A stretch of 64,000 nt of DNA. Source: an uncultured Trichococcus sp. (lineage in GTDB: Bacteria; Bacillota; Bacilli; Lactobacillales; Aerococcaceae). Made by a program: the position numbers and the translations under genes. Under the pieces are notes generated by a model that was given only the letters and a program-made list of their open reading frames with translations, searched no databases and was not told the origin of the DNA. The DNA lies in the NCBI RefSeq assembly GCF_963663645.1, contig NZ_OY760499.1, forward strand, positions 1 to 64,000. Direction: 5' to 3'. Positions 16,852 through 25,236 of the stretch are shown piece after piece (the first letter of the stretch is position 1; each line of letters begins with the position of its first letter).

Positions 16852-17442
16852 ATGGCGGCGGATAAGGCAGAACAAGCGGTGAATGTGGAGCAATGGCAAG
16901 CAATCAATGAACGGGATCAGCGTTTTGATGGAGAATTCTATTACGCGGACAGGAATACGCACTTGTACTGCAAACCGTCCTGTACGTCCCGGCTGCCGAA
17001 ATTCAACCAGGTCTGCATCTTTTCCTCAGTGGAAGCTGCGGAGGCGCATGGCTACAGCCCATGCCGCAGATGCAGGCCGAACGGTAAGGCAGTTACGGAT
17101 CTGGAATGGGCCGGGCAAGCTGAACGTTTCATCCACAGCCATTATCCAAACCCGTTGAGCGTGAATCGCATTGCCGAAGCCTGTCATGGTCCTGCATCGG
17201 AACTGCAGCAGATTTTCATCCGCATCTACGGCGTTTCCTTGATGGACTACCTTGACCGTGTCCGGATGGATCAAGCGCGCTACTTGCTGATTCACTCGAG
17301 ACTCTTCATAAAGCAAATAGCCGAGCGAGTCGGGATGGCCACCCCGGAGGAATTTTCCCGCAAATTCAAGGAAAAGGAAGGGATGGCACCGACGGCATAC
17401 CGCAGGCGCGTGCGCAAACGCGACAAGGCTAGTCAGTGCTGA
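16852..17442 (+). CDS. adaA: AdaA: methylphosphotriester-DNA methyltransferase / AraC regulator
   Basis: 196 residues. The N-terminal Ada zinc domain has the four cysteines Cys40, Cys44, Cys71 and Cys74 (YCKPSC..., SPCRRC). The first accepts a methyl group from DNA phosphotriesters. Residues about 95-190 form an AraC-type double helix-turn-helix (SVNRIAEACHGPASELQQIF; GMATPEEFSRKFKEKEG). Once methylated it activates alkylation-repair genes. The partner O6-methylguanine methyltransferase (AdaB/Ogt) is not next to it, unlike in Bacillus. TATAAT lies at 16802-16807. Confidence 0.9.
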   Translation: MAADKAEQAVNVEQWQAINERDQRFDGEFYYADRNTHLYCKPSCTSRLPKFNQVCIFSSVEAAEAHGYSPCRRCRPNGKAVTDLEWAGQAERFIHSHYPNPLSVNRIAEACHGPASELQQIFIRIYGVSLMDYLDRVRMDQARYLLIHSRLFIKQIAERVGMATPEEFSRKFKEKEGMAPTAYRRRVRKRDKASQC

Positions 17443-17480
17443 AGACATACTTATAGTACAAACTAAATAATGCAGAGCTA

Positions 17481-17524
17481 AACAGCAGGCTGACCGATCA
17501 ATGGTAACCGGCTGTTTTTTATTT
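17481..17524 (+). terminator. Terminator after adaA
   Basis: ACAGCAGG and CCGGCTGT arms with GACC/GGTA inner pairing, followed by T6. Confidence 0.7.
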
Positions 17525-17538
17525 TAGATAAATAACGT

Positions 17539-17567
17539 TTGACACAAAACGTCTACAAGTGTAAACT
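17539..17567 (+). promoter_or_regulatory. Copper operon promoter with cop box
   Basis: TTGACA (17539-17544) and TAAACT (17562-17567) are 17 bp apart. A perfect cop box TACANNTGTA (TACAAGTGTA, 17554-17563) lies in the spacer and overlaps the -10. CopY bound there would block RNA polymerase. Only one box is seen; Enterococcus hirae has two. Confidence 0.9.
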
Positions 17568-17607
17568 AAATTTAGAAGCAAGAAACAACAACGAAAGGGT
17601 GGAAGAA

Positions 17608-18084
17608 ATGACCGAACTGGCACAGAAGAAGATAACCGACGCTGAATGGGAAGTCATGCGCGTTGTCTGGACAAACGGGAAAGCAACCAGCCGGGAAATC
17701 ATTTCGGTCCTGCAGGAAAAAATGGGTTGGAAACAAGCCACCGTCAAAACGTTGATCGGAAGACTCGTCGAAAAAGGCTTGCTGGCAACGGAACCAATCG
17801 GCAATAAATTCATCTACAGCGCAAACGTATCCGAACAGGAAAGCGTCGGCGGCGCTACCGAAGACCTTTTGGCGCACGTCTGTACGAAAAAAGTCGGACG
17901 CACGATAGCGGAACTGATCGAAAGAGCGACGCTGAGCCACGCTGATGTTGCGCTGCTGGAAAAGGTGATCGCCGCAAAAAAACGGACGGCTGTAGCCGAA
18001 GTGAAGTGCATGTGCACGCCAGGACAATGCAACTGCAAACAAACCGGTTGCTTACATGAGGAGGAATCGCCCGATGGAAAATAA
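17608..18084 (+). CDS. copY: CopY copper-responsive repressor
   Basis: 158 residues from the ATG behind GAAAGGGTGG. The N-terminal BlaI/MecI-type winged helix (ITDAEWEVMRVVWTNGKATS) binds the cop box upstream. The C-terminus has CMCTPGQCNC plus one further Cys, the CxCxxxxCxC metal hook where Cu(I) displaces Zn and releases DNA. It is first in copY-copA-copZ and overlaps copA by 11 bp, so copper induces its own repressor along with the exporter. Confidence 0.95.
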   Translation: MTELAQKKITDAEWEVMRVVWTNGKATSREIISVLQEKMGWKQATVKTLIGRLVEKGLLATEPIGNKFIYSANVSEQESVGGATEDLLAHVCTKKVGRTIAELIERATLSHADVALLEKVIAAKKRTAVAEVKCMCTPGQCNCKQTGCLHEEESPDGK

Positions 18085-20539
18085 AAGTTATGATATAGAA
18101 GGCATGAGTTGTGCATCGTGCTCACAAGCCGTGGAAAAAGCCGCAGCCAAAGTCGCAGGCGTCAAGGAAGCGACAGTCAATTTGGCGACCGAGAAACTGA
18201 CGGTTGCTGTCGATGAGAGCCGTTTTTCCGAGGAACTTCTGAAGAACGCAGTCGATTCAGCTGGCTATGTTTTGGTGGCAAACAAGAAAGAAAAGACTTT
18301 TCTGATCGAAGGCATGAGTTGCGCCTCGTGTTCCCAAACCGTGGAAAAAGTGACCCGGGCAGTGGCGGGCGTATCTGATGCATCCGTGAACTTGGCTACC
18401 GAAAAAATGGTCGTCTCCTATGATCCGACAGTGCTTCATGTGGGGGATATCGAAAGGGTCGTGGCCGAAGCCGGCTACAAGGCGATCGAAGAGAGCGCTA
18501 CTGCAGAAGAAAGCGATCAAAATCAAGCGAAGAAAGAACAGCACATCAAAAATATGTGGCGGCGCTTCTGGCTCTCGGCGGTGTTCACGGTTCCGCTTCT
18601 GTATCTCGCTATGGGCCACATGTTGGGCTTGCCGTTGCCGATGAGCCTCCATCCGACTATGTATCCGGTCACGTTTGCGCTCACACAGCTCTTGCTGACG
18701 ATTCCGGTGATGGTGCTCGGGACGAAATTTTTTACAGTAGGCTTCAAGTCCTTGTTCAAAGGGCACCCGAATATGGACTCGCTGGTGGCTTTGGGGACTA
18801 GCGCAGCCTTTCTGTACAGTCTGTATGGCACAGTTGCAGCAATCGGAGGGAACAACGAGCTTGTCATGAACTTGTATTACGAATCGGCAGCCGTAATCCT
18901 GACGTTGATCACGCTCGGGAAGTACTTCGAGGCCGTCTCCAAAGGCAAGACGTCGGAGGCCATCAAAAAACTGATGGGCTTGGCGCCCAAGACTGCCCGC
19001 GTCATCCGTGACGGCAATGAGCAGGAAATCAATTTGGAGTCCGTCATGGTTGGGGACATTTTGGTTGTACGTCCCGGCGAGAAAATGGCTGTCGATGGAA
19101 AAGTGACGGAAGGCCTGACGTCCGTCGATGAATCGATGCTGACAGGCGAGAGCATGCCGGTGGAGAAAAAAGCGGGCGATGCCATCATCGGCGGCAGCAT
19201 CAACAAAAATGGAACCATCCAGTACCGGGCCGAAAAAGTCGGGAAAGACACGGCTCTTGCACAGATCATCAAGTTGGTGGAAGATGCCCAAGGGTCAAAA
19301 GCGCCGATCGCAAAGCTGGCTGACACGATTTCGGGCTACTTCGTTCCGATCGTCATCGTGCTCGCTGTTCTGGCCGGGCTTGCCTGGTACTTCTTAGGAC
19401 AAGAATCATGGATTTTCGCGCTCACCATCACGATTTCGGTCTTGGTAATCGCTTGTCCTTGTGCTTTGGGCTTGGCGACACCGACCGCCATCATGGTGGG
19501 TACCGGCAAAGGAGCCGAGAATGGTGTGCTGATCAAAAGCGGGACGGCTCTGGAAGTGACGCACAAAATCCAGACAATCGTTTTCGACAAGACGGGGACG
19601 ATCACGGAAGGCAAACCGAAAGTTACGGATGTTCTTGTCCGTGAAGGGCTCGATCCGGATGAACTTTTGCTGCTGGCGGCATCGGCCGAAAAAGGGTCGG
19701 AGCATCCGCTTGGAGAAGCCATCGTTCGCGCTGCCGAAGAGAAAGAGCTGTCTTTGTTGAAACCATCCGCCTTCAATGCACTGCCTGGTTTCGGGATTGC
19801 CGTCACAATCGATGGGAAAGAGCTGCTGTTGGGAAATGAAAAGCTGATGCTGAACCATGCAATCGGACTCGGTTCATTTGCCGAAACATCCCACACGTTG
19901 GCTGAACAAGGCAAAACACCGATGTACATCGCAATGGATGGGGAACTGGCCGGCATCATCGCTGTTGCCGATACGGTGAAAGCAAGCAGTGCGGCCGCGA
20001 TCAAAAAACTGCGCGGGATGGGCATCGAAATCGCAATGATCACCGGCGACAATAAGCGTACGGCGCAAGCCATCGCCGATCAGGTGGGCATCGACCGCGT
20101 CTTGAGTGAAGTGTTGCCTGAAGACAAAGCGGAAGAAGTGAAGAAGCTGCAACAGGGCGGCCGCAAAGTCGCCATGGTCGGAGACGGTGTCAATGACGCA
20201 CCGGCATTGGCCCAAGCCGACATCGGCATCGCCATCGGGTCGGGGACGGACGTCGCCATCGAGTCGGCGGATATCGTGCTGATGAAGAGCGACCTGATGG
20301 CAGTGGCCACAGCCGTCGAACTCAGCAAAGCCACCATCAAAAACATCAAGGAGAATCTGTTCTGGGCATTCGCCTACAATGTCCTGGGCATTCCTGTCGC
20401 GATGGGAATCCTGCACGTCTTCGGAGGCCCCTTGCTGAATCCAATGATAGCCGGAGCAGCGATGAGCTTCAGCTCGGTATCGGTTGTATTGAATGCATTA
20501 CGTCTGAAAGGGTTCAAACCTTCCGTCTCAAAACGGTAA
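18074..20539 (+). CDS. copA: Copper-exporting P1B-type ATPase
   Basis: 821 residues from the ATG at 18074 (GAGGAGG 8 nt upstream); an earlier ATG at 18056 lacks a ribosome site. Two heavy-metal-binding domains each carry GMSCASC (the first at Cys13/Cys16). Eight membrane helices include the ion-pathway motif CPC at 461-463. The phosphorylated Asp505 is in DKTGTITEG, followed by TGDNKRTA and GDGVNDAPAL. These features define a Cu(I) exporter. Expression should follow the cop box in front of copY. Confidence 0.96.
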   Translation: MENKSYDIEGMSCASCSQAVEKAAAKVAGVKEATVNLATEKLTVAVDESRFSEELLKNAVDSAGYVLVANKKEKTFLIEGMSCASCSQTVEKVTRAVAGVSDASVNLATEKMVVSYDPTVLHVGDIERVVAEAGYKAIEESATAEESDQNQAKKEQHIKNMWRRFWLSAVFTVPLLYLAMGHMLGLPLPMSLHPTMYPVTFALTQLLLTIPVMVLGTKFFTVGFKSLFKGHPNMDSLVALGTSAAFLYSLYGTVAAIGGNNELVMNLYYESAAVILTLITLGKYFEAVSKGKTSEAIKKLMGLAPKTARVIRDGNEQEINLESVMVGDILVVRPGEKMAVDGKVTEGLTSVDESMLTGESMPVEKKAGDAIIGGSINKNGTIQYRAEKVGKDTALAQIIKLVEDAQGSKAPIAKLADTISGYFVPIVIVLAVLAGLAWYFLGQESWIFALTITISVLVIACPCALGLATPTAIMVGTGKGAENGVLIKSGTALEVTHKIQTIVFDKTGTITEGKPKVTDVLVREGLDPDELLLLAASAEKGSEHPLGEAIVRAAEEKELSLLKPSAFNALPGFGIAVTIDGKELLLGNEKLMLNHAIGLGSFAETSHTLAEQGKTPMYIAMDGELAGIIAVADTVKASSAAAIKKLRGMGIEIAMITGDNKRTAQAIADQVGIDRVLSEVLPEDKAEEVKKLQQGGRKVAMVGDGVNDAPALAQADIGIAIGSGTDVAIESADIVLMKSDLMAVATAVELSKATIKNIKENLFWAFAYNVLGIPVAMGILHVFGGPLLNPMIAGAAMSFSSVSVVLNALRLKGFKPSVSKR

Positions 20540-20570
20540 AGGATAAATAAACAGAAAAGAGGAAATGATT

Positions 20571-20780
20571 ATGGAAAAAGAATTGATGCTAGAAGGAATG
20601 AAATGCGATGGTTGCGTAGCAACAGTCAAGGAGAAATTCTCTGCGATTGCAGGTGTGGAAGAGGTAACGGTTGATCTGGAAGGAAAGAAAGCAACGGTCA
20701 AAATGAACCAAGACATTTCCGAAGCAACTTTCAATGAAGCGTTGTCCGGCACGAAGTTCAAAGTAACCGGAAGCAAATAA
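20571..20780 (+). CDS. copZ: CopZ-type copper chaperone
   Basis: 69 residues, a single HMA fold. The metal motif is GMKCDGC, so the CxxC pair is CDGC rather than the CASC of copA. The ATG at 20571 is 8 nt from AGAGGA, whereas an ATG at 20565 would be too close. It delivers Cu(I) between CopA and CopY in the related enterococcal system. It is last in the operon. Confidence 0.9.
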   Translation: MEKELMLEGMKCDGCVATVKEKFSAIAGVEEVTVDLEGKKATVKMNQDISEATFNEALSGTKFKVTGSK

Positions 20781-20802
20781 GCAAAAAAACAGTAGCACGG
20801 GC

Positions 20803-20832
20803 TCCCTCGGCAATCGCCGAGGGATTTTTTTC
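20803..20832 (+). terminator. Terminator of the copper operon
   Basis: TCCCTCGGC and GCCGAGGGA arms, AATC loop, T7. Confidence 0.9.
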
Positions 20833-20864
20833 GCATAAATTTGCACATTTTTTCTGTTTAGCTA

Positions 20865-20893
20865 TTGTCGTGAGCACAATTTAGGAGTAGAAT
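20865..20893 (+). promoter_or_regulatory. tRNA-Gly promoter
   Basis: TTGTCG (20865-20870) and TAGAAT (20888-20893) with 17-bp spacing, 32 bp before the tRNA. Confidence 0.65.
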
Positions 20894-20925
20894 GGAACAT
20901 GCAGTCCGGTCGAACAGACCTGCAT

Positions 20926-20996
20926 GCGGGCGTAGTTTAGTGGTAAAATGCGACCTTCCCAAGGTCATGTCGCGGGTCCGATTCCCGTCGCCCGCT
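20926..20996 (+). tRNA. tRNA-Gly(CCC)
   Basis: 71 nt with a 7-bp acceptor stem GCGGGCG / CGCCCGC, a D-loop GTAGTTTAGTGGTAAAATG, anticodon loop TTCCCAA (anticodon CCC) and T-arm CGGGTCCGATTCCCG. The CCA tail is not encoded. It reads GGG codons. A solitary tRNA gene with its own promoter and terminator. Confidence 0.95.
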
Positions 20997-21044
20997 TACT
21001 TATAATGAATATCTTGAGGCTGGGACATAACTGGCGAAATGAAT

Positions 21045-21091
21045 GAAAAAAGGTTCCAATCACCAGATCGTGGTGGTTGGAACCTTTTTTT
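21045..21091. terminator. Terminator after tRNA-Gly
   Basis: AAAAAAGGTTCCAATCACCA pairs with its complement around GATCG, with A and T runs on both sides. It is usable in both directions, also for the DUF305 gene. Confidence 0.85.
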
Positions 21092-21181
21092 GAAGGATTG
21101 TGGTGCAGTTTCCCTCCCAAGGAAGGCTTCATGGGTAGTGTATTTCCTCACGTTCACTGCCAAATCATCTCCATCAAAATA

Positions 21182-21634
21182 TTACTCTTCTCGCTGAATC
21201 TCCTCAATCAGGATTCTCATCTCCGCAATCTCCCGCTCCTGCGCATCTATGATCTCATCTGCCAACTTTCGGACACGCTCGTCTTCTATCTTTGCCCGCT
21301 CACTCGCCAAGATGGCAATGGAATGGTGTGGAATCATCGCCTGCATGTAATCCACATCATCTATCGTCGCCTGACTGCGCACCAACCATAACGAAACACC
21401 GAAGATTAGAAAACTCGCTCCCAGTATGATAATGTTCCACTTCTTATTATCATACATCTTCCACATAAACGACAGCATCACAACCGCCATCACAGATCCC
21501 ATAATCAACGTCATCAAGAGCCTCATCTCACTGAAGTAAATATGATTCAGCTGAAAAACATTCAAGAACATCAAGAAATACATAATTACCATAGAGACCA
21601 GAATCATAATTCCAAAGCGTACATACTTTTTCAC
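21182..21634 (-). CDS. DUF305 membrane protein
   Basis: 150 residues. Three hydrophobic helices (about 6-26, 36-58, 67-86) precede a soluble DUF305 helical tail that begins VDYMQAMIPHHSIAILASERA, with the family's MIPHH signature at about 103-107. The ferritin-like fold and the His pair suggest metal binding, and members often sit near copper genes, as here about 0.4 kb from copYAZ. The function is not established. The ribosome site is AGGAGG. Terminators flank it on both sides. Confidence 0.85.
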   Translation of the reverse strand: MKKYVRFGIMILVSMVIMYFLMFLNVFQLNHIYFSEMRLLMTLIMGSVMAVVMLSFMWKMYDNKKWNIIILGASFLIFGVSLWLVRSQATIDDVDYMQAMIPHHSIAILASERAKIEDERVRKLADEIIDAQEREIAEMRILIEEIQREE

Positions 21635-21768
21635 AACAATCTCCTCCTGGCTGTAATGACTCCTTACACTTCATACTTCCATTATAGACACACGCTGCTG
21701 ACGGGTCAAAAAATCCCATTTCAATAGGCATCCTTTTTGTTTGCCAGAAACCTCCGTAGAAGGATATA

Positions 21769-21818
21769 AAAATAGGCGCGAGCTTACCCAAATTAGGTAA
21801 GTTCACGCCTATTTTTAT
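21769..21818. terminator. Bidirectional terminator upstream of DUF305
   Basis: AAAAATAGGCGCGAGCTTACC pairs with AGGTAAGTTCACGCCTATTTTT in a long imperfect stem. Confidence 0.75.
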
Positions 21819-22301
21819 TATACAGTTGGGTTTGTCCCCACCACTTTTTATTTATGGTTACAATAAGCAAATGTTTTGTAATGATTTTTAATCAGTATAA
21901 GGATAACAAATCCGGCCCGCTTGAGAAATGACAGGCATTAAAACAAATGTTACAGCTGGAATGGTTGTTAAATCAATGGTCTATTTATTTTTCGACAGAG
22001 AGTTTGTGAAAAAAGACAGCTGTTGAGCCCATTGTTACAAGTTGATTTTCTATATTACGACAGTGTAATATTTGACTTATGTTTGTAAGATAAACACTTT
22101 ATTGAGACAGTGACGTTAAGAAGGAATAACAAAGAAAGGACTTTTAACTTTGTCGGAATGATTCATGTTAGGATTGTCTCTGTTGAAAGAACTCCGATCA
22201 CGACCTGGGTAAATATGTCATTTATCAAATAAAAAAGGTCACGATGAGTATAAATTGCAATACGAAAACATTGCGAAGAGAAGAAAGGGACAAAAACACA
22301 C
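21819..22301 (+). promoter_or_regulatory. Long leader of the LysM/SleB gene with a WalR-like box
   Basis: About 480 bp without a convincing gene. TATTAC-GACAG-TGTAAT at 22053-22069 matches the WalR consensus TGTWAH-N5-TGTWAH at 11 of 12 defined positions. A TTGACT -35-like element follows it. The untranslated leader would then exceed 200 nt, which suggests structure or control. A 15-codon frame with several Leu codons (22165) has no good ribosome site. I found no match to a riboswitch I know. Confidence 0.45.
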
Positions 22302-23132
22302 ATGAAAAACTTCAAATCTAGATTATTCGTAACGAGCGCAACTTTAGCAGCCATCGGTTTTATGGCAACAGCGAATCCAACACAAGCAAATGCAACAGAA
22401 TATACTTCATCCACTTGGACAGCACGTACAGCAGATCAGATCAAAGCGGATATCCAAAACTTGGATAGCGGCAGCAAATACACTTTCCAATGGGGCGATA
22501 CTTTATCCGCAATCGCTTTGGCAACTGACGTATCGGTGAATGCTTTAGTCGATGTCAACAGCATCGGGAATGCAGACATGATCATTGCCGGCAACTCAAT
22601 CGTATTGTCAGCTGATCACAATATCGTGACTGTTGAACAAGACTCAGAAGTGAAGAGCTACGATGTCAGTTCCGAAGAAGCAGTTGAAGTCGAAACACCA
22701 GTTGAAGCAGTAGAAGAAGTGCAGGCAGTTGCACCAGTTGCAGAACCAGTTGCAGAACCAGTTGCGGTACAAGCTGCAGAAACATATGTTGAGCCGGCTC
22801 CAGTAGCACAAGCGTCATCAACGACTTACCAAGCGAGCTACTTCTTGTATCAAGTAGTCCAAGCCGAAGCAGGCCCAAGCTACCAGGAAAAATTGAACGT
22901 TGCTTCTGTTATCATGAACCGCGTTGAATCAGGAATCTGGGGCGGAACGACCATTGACGCTGTATTGTATGCACCATATCAGTTCTCAGTAGTTTCCAAC
23001 GGAGCAGCTGCAGCACAAGTACCTTCTGCTGATACAATCCAAGCAGTAAACGAAGTATTGAACGGTTACCGTTCAACCTCAGCTGAAAGCTTCCGCGCTT
23101 CAGGCGATGGCGTAACAAACGTATTCTTCTAA
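22302..23132 (+). CDS. Secreted LysM + SleB-type cell wall hydrolase
   Basis: 276 residues. A signal peptide (about 1-30, cleavage near QANA) is followed by a LysM domain at about 57-105 (YTFQWGDTLSAIALATDVSV). Next comes a low-complexity Val/Ala/Glu/Pro spacer (about 120-170). The C-terminal hydrolase_2/SleB domain begins VVQAEAGPSYQEKLNVASVI, with the catalytic Glu in QAEAG. It should cut glycan strands of its own wall. The architecture is common in Lactobacillales autolysins. A WalR-like box upstream fits control by the wall-stress regulator. It has a good ribosome site and a terminator right after it. Confidence 0.9.
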   Translation: MKNFKSRLFVTSATLAAIGFMATANPTQANATEYTSSTWTARTADQIKADIQNLDSGSKYTFQWGDTLSAIALATDVSVNALVDVNSIGNADMIIAGNSIVLSADHNIVTVEQDSEVKSYDVSSEEAVEVETPVEAVEEVQAVAPVAEPVAEPVAVQAAETYVEPAPVAQASSTTYQASYFLYQVVQAEAGPSYQEKLNVASVIMNRVESGIWGGTTIDAVLYAPYQFSVVSNGAAAAQVPSADTIQAVNEVLNGYRSTSAESFRASGDGVTNVFF

Positions 23133-23162
23133 AAAATACAAACAGTACGGATAGTACAAAGC

Positions 23163-23199
23163 AAAAGGCTGGACCCATTGCGGGTTCAGCTTTTTTTTG
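23163..23199 (+). terminator. Terminator of the LysM/SleB gene
   Basis: AAGGCTGGACCC and GGGTTCAGCTT arms, then T8. Confidence 0.85.
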
Positions 23200-23214
23200 A
23201 CGCGACCGGATCCG

Positions 23215-23447
23215 TCCGGTAGGATCGCAGGTTGTCCGATACCAGGGAAGAATCGGACAAGCAGCATGCGGTAGGATCGCAGGTTGTCCGATACCGGGGG
23301 AGAATCGGACAAGCAGCATGCAGAAGGACCGCAGGTTGTCCGATACCAGGGAAGAATCGGACAAGCAGCATGCGGTAGGGTCGCGGGTTGTCCGATACCA
23401 GGGAAGAATCGGACAAGCAGCATGCGGAAGAATCAGACAACCTGGGG
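23215..23447. repeat. Hairpin array C: four 52-bp tandem units
   Basis: TTGTCCGAT recurs at 23232, 23284, 23336 and 23388, exactly 52 bp apart. Each is followed by an 11-nt centre (ACCAGGGAAGA or a variant) and its complement ATCGGACAA, giving a 29-nt hairpin. The 23-bp linkers are nearly the same (GCAGCATGCGGTAGGATCGC or variants). A partial inverted unit (CAGACAACC) ends the array. It lies between two terminators of convergent genes, and frames running through it are artefacts of the repeat. Confidence 0.9.
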
Positions 23448-23456
23448 ACTGCAAAC

Positions 23457-23485
23457 AAAAAAAGACCGCCTCTTCTGAGACAGTC
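23457..23485 (-). terminator. Terminator of the HD-domain gene
   Basis: On the minus strand GACTGTCTC, loop AGAA, GAGGCGGTC and T7. Two mismatches interrupt the stem. Confidence 0.7.
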
Positions 23486-23506
23486 AATTCTTTATTAAAT
23501 TTACAT

Positions 23507-24043
23507 TCAAATGTTGATGTTCAGGTTTACTGGACTCAATTTGGAAACCAGATTGCGGAGGCGGGATCCAGCGATTTCTTTGATCGGTTCGACGACCTCT
23601 CTGATCGCGACATATTTGTCCACGTAGGTTACGACAAAACTTTCTTTGTAACGCGGCAGGCCGCAACGGCTTACCAGGAACATATGCTTAAGGATGATAT
23701 CGCGCTCCAATGAGCTGATTTCAGTGATGCGGCAAGCATTTTCGCAAGCGATTTTCGGATGGGCATCTGCATGGGCACCGATATTCAGCTGTGCGACAGC
23801 ATCGCGATCTTCATGGAAGAAGTCATGCAACAAACCGGCACGTGCAGTGGATCGGGCATCCAGCTTCCATTTTTTTGCAAGCTGATAACTCTTATAGGAT
23901 ACGCGGATAGAATGTTCCAAACGATTGGTGAAGTGGTGGTGGGTGATGGTCTCCATATGCAATAATTCTTCGTGATAGATGAGATCTTCGACCAAAGCGA
24001 CATATTCAGCATCATTTTTCCAATGAAATTGTGGCATTTGCAT
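23507..24043 (-). CDS. HD-domain protein
   Basis: 178 residues from the ATG at 24043, which has AAAGGATGA about 11 nt upstream. An in-frame ATG at 24091 lies only about 10 nt after a TATAGT -10-like box and looks less likely, but is not excluded. The HD metal-site residues are visible: HHHFTNRLEHSIRVSY with the first His, ARAGLLHDFF with the HD pair, and later His and Asp residues (KHMFLVS, VTYVDKY). Such proteins are metal-dependent phosphohydrolases of nucleotides or similar substrates; the substrate is unknown. Confidence 0.8.
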   Translation of the reverse strand: MQMPQFHWKNDAEYVALVEDLIYHEELLHMETITHHHFTNRLEHSIRVSYKSYQLAKKWKLDARSTARAGLLHDFFHEDRDAVAQLNIGAHADAHPKIACENACRITEISSLERDIILKHMFLVSRCGLPRYKESFVVTYVDKYVAIREVVEPIKEIAGSRLRNLVSKLSPVNLNINI

Positions 24044-24269
24044 GCTTATTCTATCATCCTTTATGTAAGTAGATTTGTTTGAATTTTTCATGATGCCCAT
24101 ACTATACACCCACAGCAGAAAAAAAGGAAGGGACTCGTTGTGTTTTTCTTCACTTTTACCAATTTTTAAAATGTTTGTCATTTTGCTGTCACATCCGCTG
24201 TTTTGCGAATGGGCGTGTACTTTTTGGGATTCCGGAGTAGAATAGGGGATATAAGAACAGGAAGGGGCG

Positions 24270-25106
24270 ATGAATGTGGAGAAAGTGGAAGGACCTTTTT
24301 ACTTATTGAACGATGACCTCATCAAAAATGAGGACGGCGGAAAATATCCGGAATTTGAAGGGCGAACGGTATATGAAGTCATCCGTGTCCAAGATGGGAT
24401 TGCGGTATTTTTGGAGGATCATCTGGAGCGTTTTTTCCGGTCTGCGGCTTATCTGGACCTGCCGCTGCCTGCTACGGCAGAGTCTATCGAGGAGCGCGTC
24501 TATCGCCTGATAGCCGCCAATCAGGTTGGGGAGCAGAACCTTAAGTTCATCCTAGGCAAAACATCAACAGGCGAGAGTATGTTGTGGATCTTTTTCACCC
24601 AGAGCATCTATCCTCCAAAAAGCTATTATGAAGAGGGAATCGCGACGAGCCTCTTCCGCATCGAACGCTTGGACCCGAACATCAAGCTTGTCCGGTCGGA
24701 TTACCAGAAAGCGGTACTGCAGGAACGGGCCGACAAAGGGGTTTATGAACTGCTGTTGGTTGATGGGAATGAGGAGATCACCGAAGGCAGCCGCACGAAT
24801 GTCTTTTTTGTGAAGGGGAAAGAGTTGTACACTCCTCCAGCAAAGGCGGTCCTGTTGGGCATCGTCCGCAAGAAAGTGTTTGAAATCTGTGGAAAACGGC
24901 AGTTTCCGATCAATGAGACGGCCATCCCTGTCGAGTGGATAAAGGATGCTGAAGGAGCTTTCGTTTCCGGCACCGGCAATAATGTGCTGCCGATATCGAA
25001 AATCGGAGCGGCTGCAATTCCGACAATGGACAATCCGATTGTGCAGACGATCATGGCGGATTATGCCGAAATGGTCAGAGCGTATAAGGAAGAAAAGAAA
25101 CATTAA
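24270..25106 (+). CDS. Class IV PLP-dependent aminotransferase
   Basis: 278 residues of the BCAT / D-amino acid transaminase / aminodeoxychorismate lyase fold. Lys139 in LDPNIK is the expected Schiff-base residue and EITEGSRTNVFFV (169-181) holds the cofactor-binding Glu172. VYEVIRVQDGIAVFLEDHLERF (34-55) is typical of the group. Substrate class cannot be fixed: a branched-chain or D-alanine type enzyme and a PabC-like lyase are all possible. The ribosome site is GGAAGGGGC. The next gene, birA, has its own promoter. Confidence 0.88.
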   Translation: MNVEKVEGPFYLLNDDLIKNEDGGKYPEFEGRTVYEVIRVQDGIAVFLEDHLERFFRSAAYLDLPLPATAESIEERVYRLIAANQVGEQNLKFILGKTSTGESMLWIFFTQSIYPPKSYYEEGIATSLFRIERLDPNIKLVRSDYQKAVLQERADKGVYELLLVDGNEEITEGSRTNVFFVKGKELYTPPAKAVLLGIVRKKVFEICGKRQFPINETAIPVEWIKDAEGAFVSGTGNNVLPISKIGAAAIPTMDNPIVQTIMADYAEMVRAYKEEKKH

Positions 25107-25112
25107 AAAAAC

Positions 25113-25166
25113 ATTGTTACCCATCGTTTGTGATAGGTTGACAAATGACCAGTAAGAGTTTAAACT
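25113..25166 (+). promoter_or_regulatory. birA-bioY promoter with BirA operator
   Basis: TTGTTACC (25114-25121) and GGTTGACAA (25136-25144) form the BirA-type inverted repeat (consensus TTGTTAACC...GGTTAACAA) with a 14-bp centre. The right arm contains the -35 TTGACA (25138-25143), and TAAACT (25161-25166) is the -10 at 17 bp. Holo-BirA binding would directly block this promoter. Confidence 0.85.
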
Positions 25167-25180
25167 GAATACAGCATTGA

Positions 25181-25212
25181 GACCATCACTTCGGTTCAAG
25201 TGGTGGTTTTTT
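25181..25212 (+). terminator. Terminator hairpin inside the birA leader
   Basis: ACCATCACTT and AAGTGGTGGT pair around CGGTTC and are followed by T7. It lies after the BirA-controlled promoter and only 25 nt before the birA ATG. It either ends transcripts of the upstream aminotransferase or attenuates birA. Confidence 0.8.
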
Positions 25213-25236
25213 TATAGAAGAGAATGGAGGGAAAGG

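Noticed and set aside
18257-19291. 344-codon minus-strand frame inside copA
   Set aside because: Shadow of copA. The Phe/His/Asp-rich composition is typical of reverse-strand reading of GC-ending codons.
22165-22212. Leu-rich 15-codon leader peptide before the LysM/SleB gene
   Set aside because: No convincing ribosome site and no terminator or alternating hairpins between it and the gene.
21819-22301. c-di-AMP (ydaO) riboswitch in the long leader of the LysM/SleB gene
   Set aside because: This class often precedes wall hydrolases, so I looked for its conserved GC-rich blocks and did not find them.
23215-23447. CRISPR array in the 52-bp tandem repeat
   Set aside because: Both the hairpin part and the linker repeat with the unit. 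There are no unique spacers and no cas genes.
22912-23487. Open reading frames through the tandem repeat (minus strand, up to about 190 codons)
   Set aside because: They exist because the 52-bp unit happens to lack stops in some frames. The predicted peptides are simple repeats with no ribosome site, and one also runs over the end of the LysM/SleB gene.
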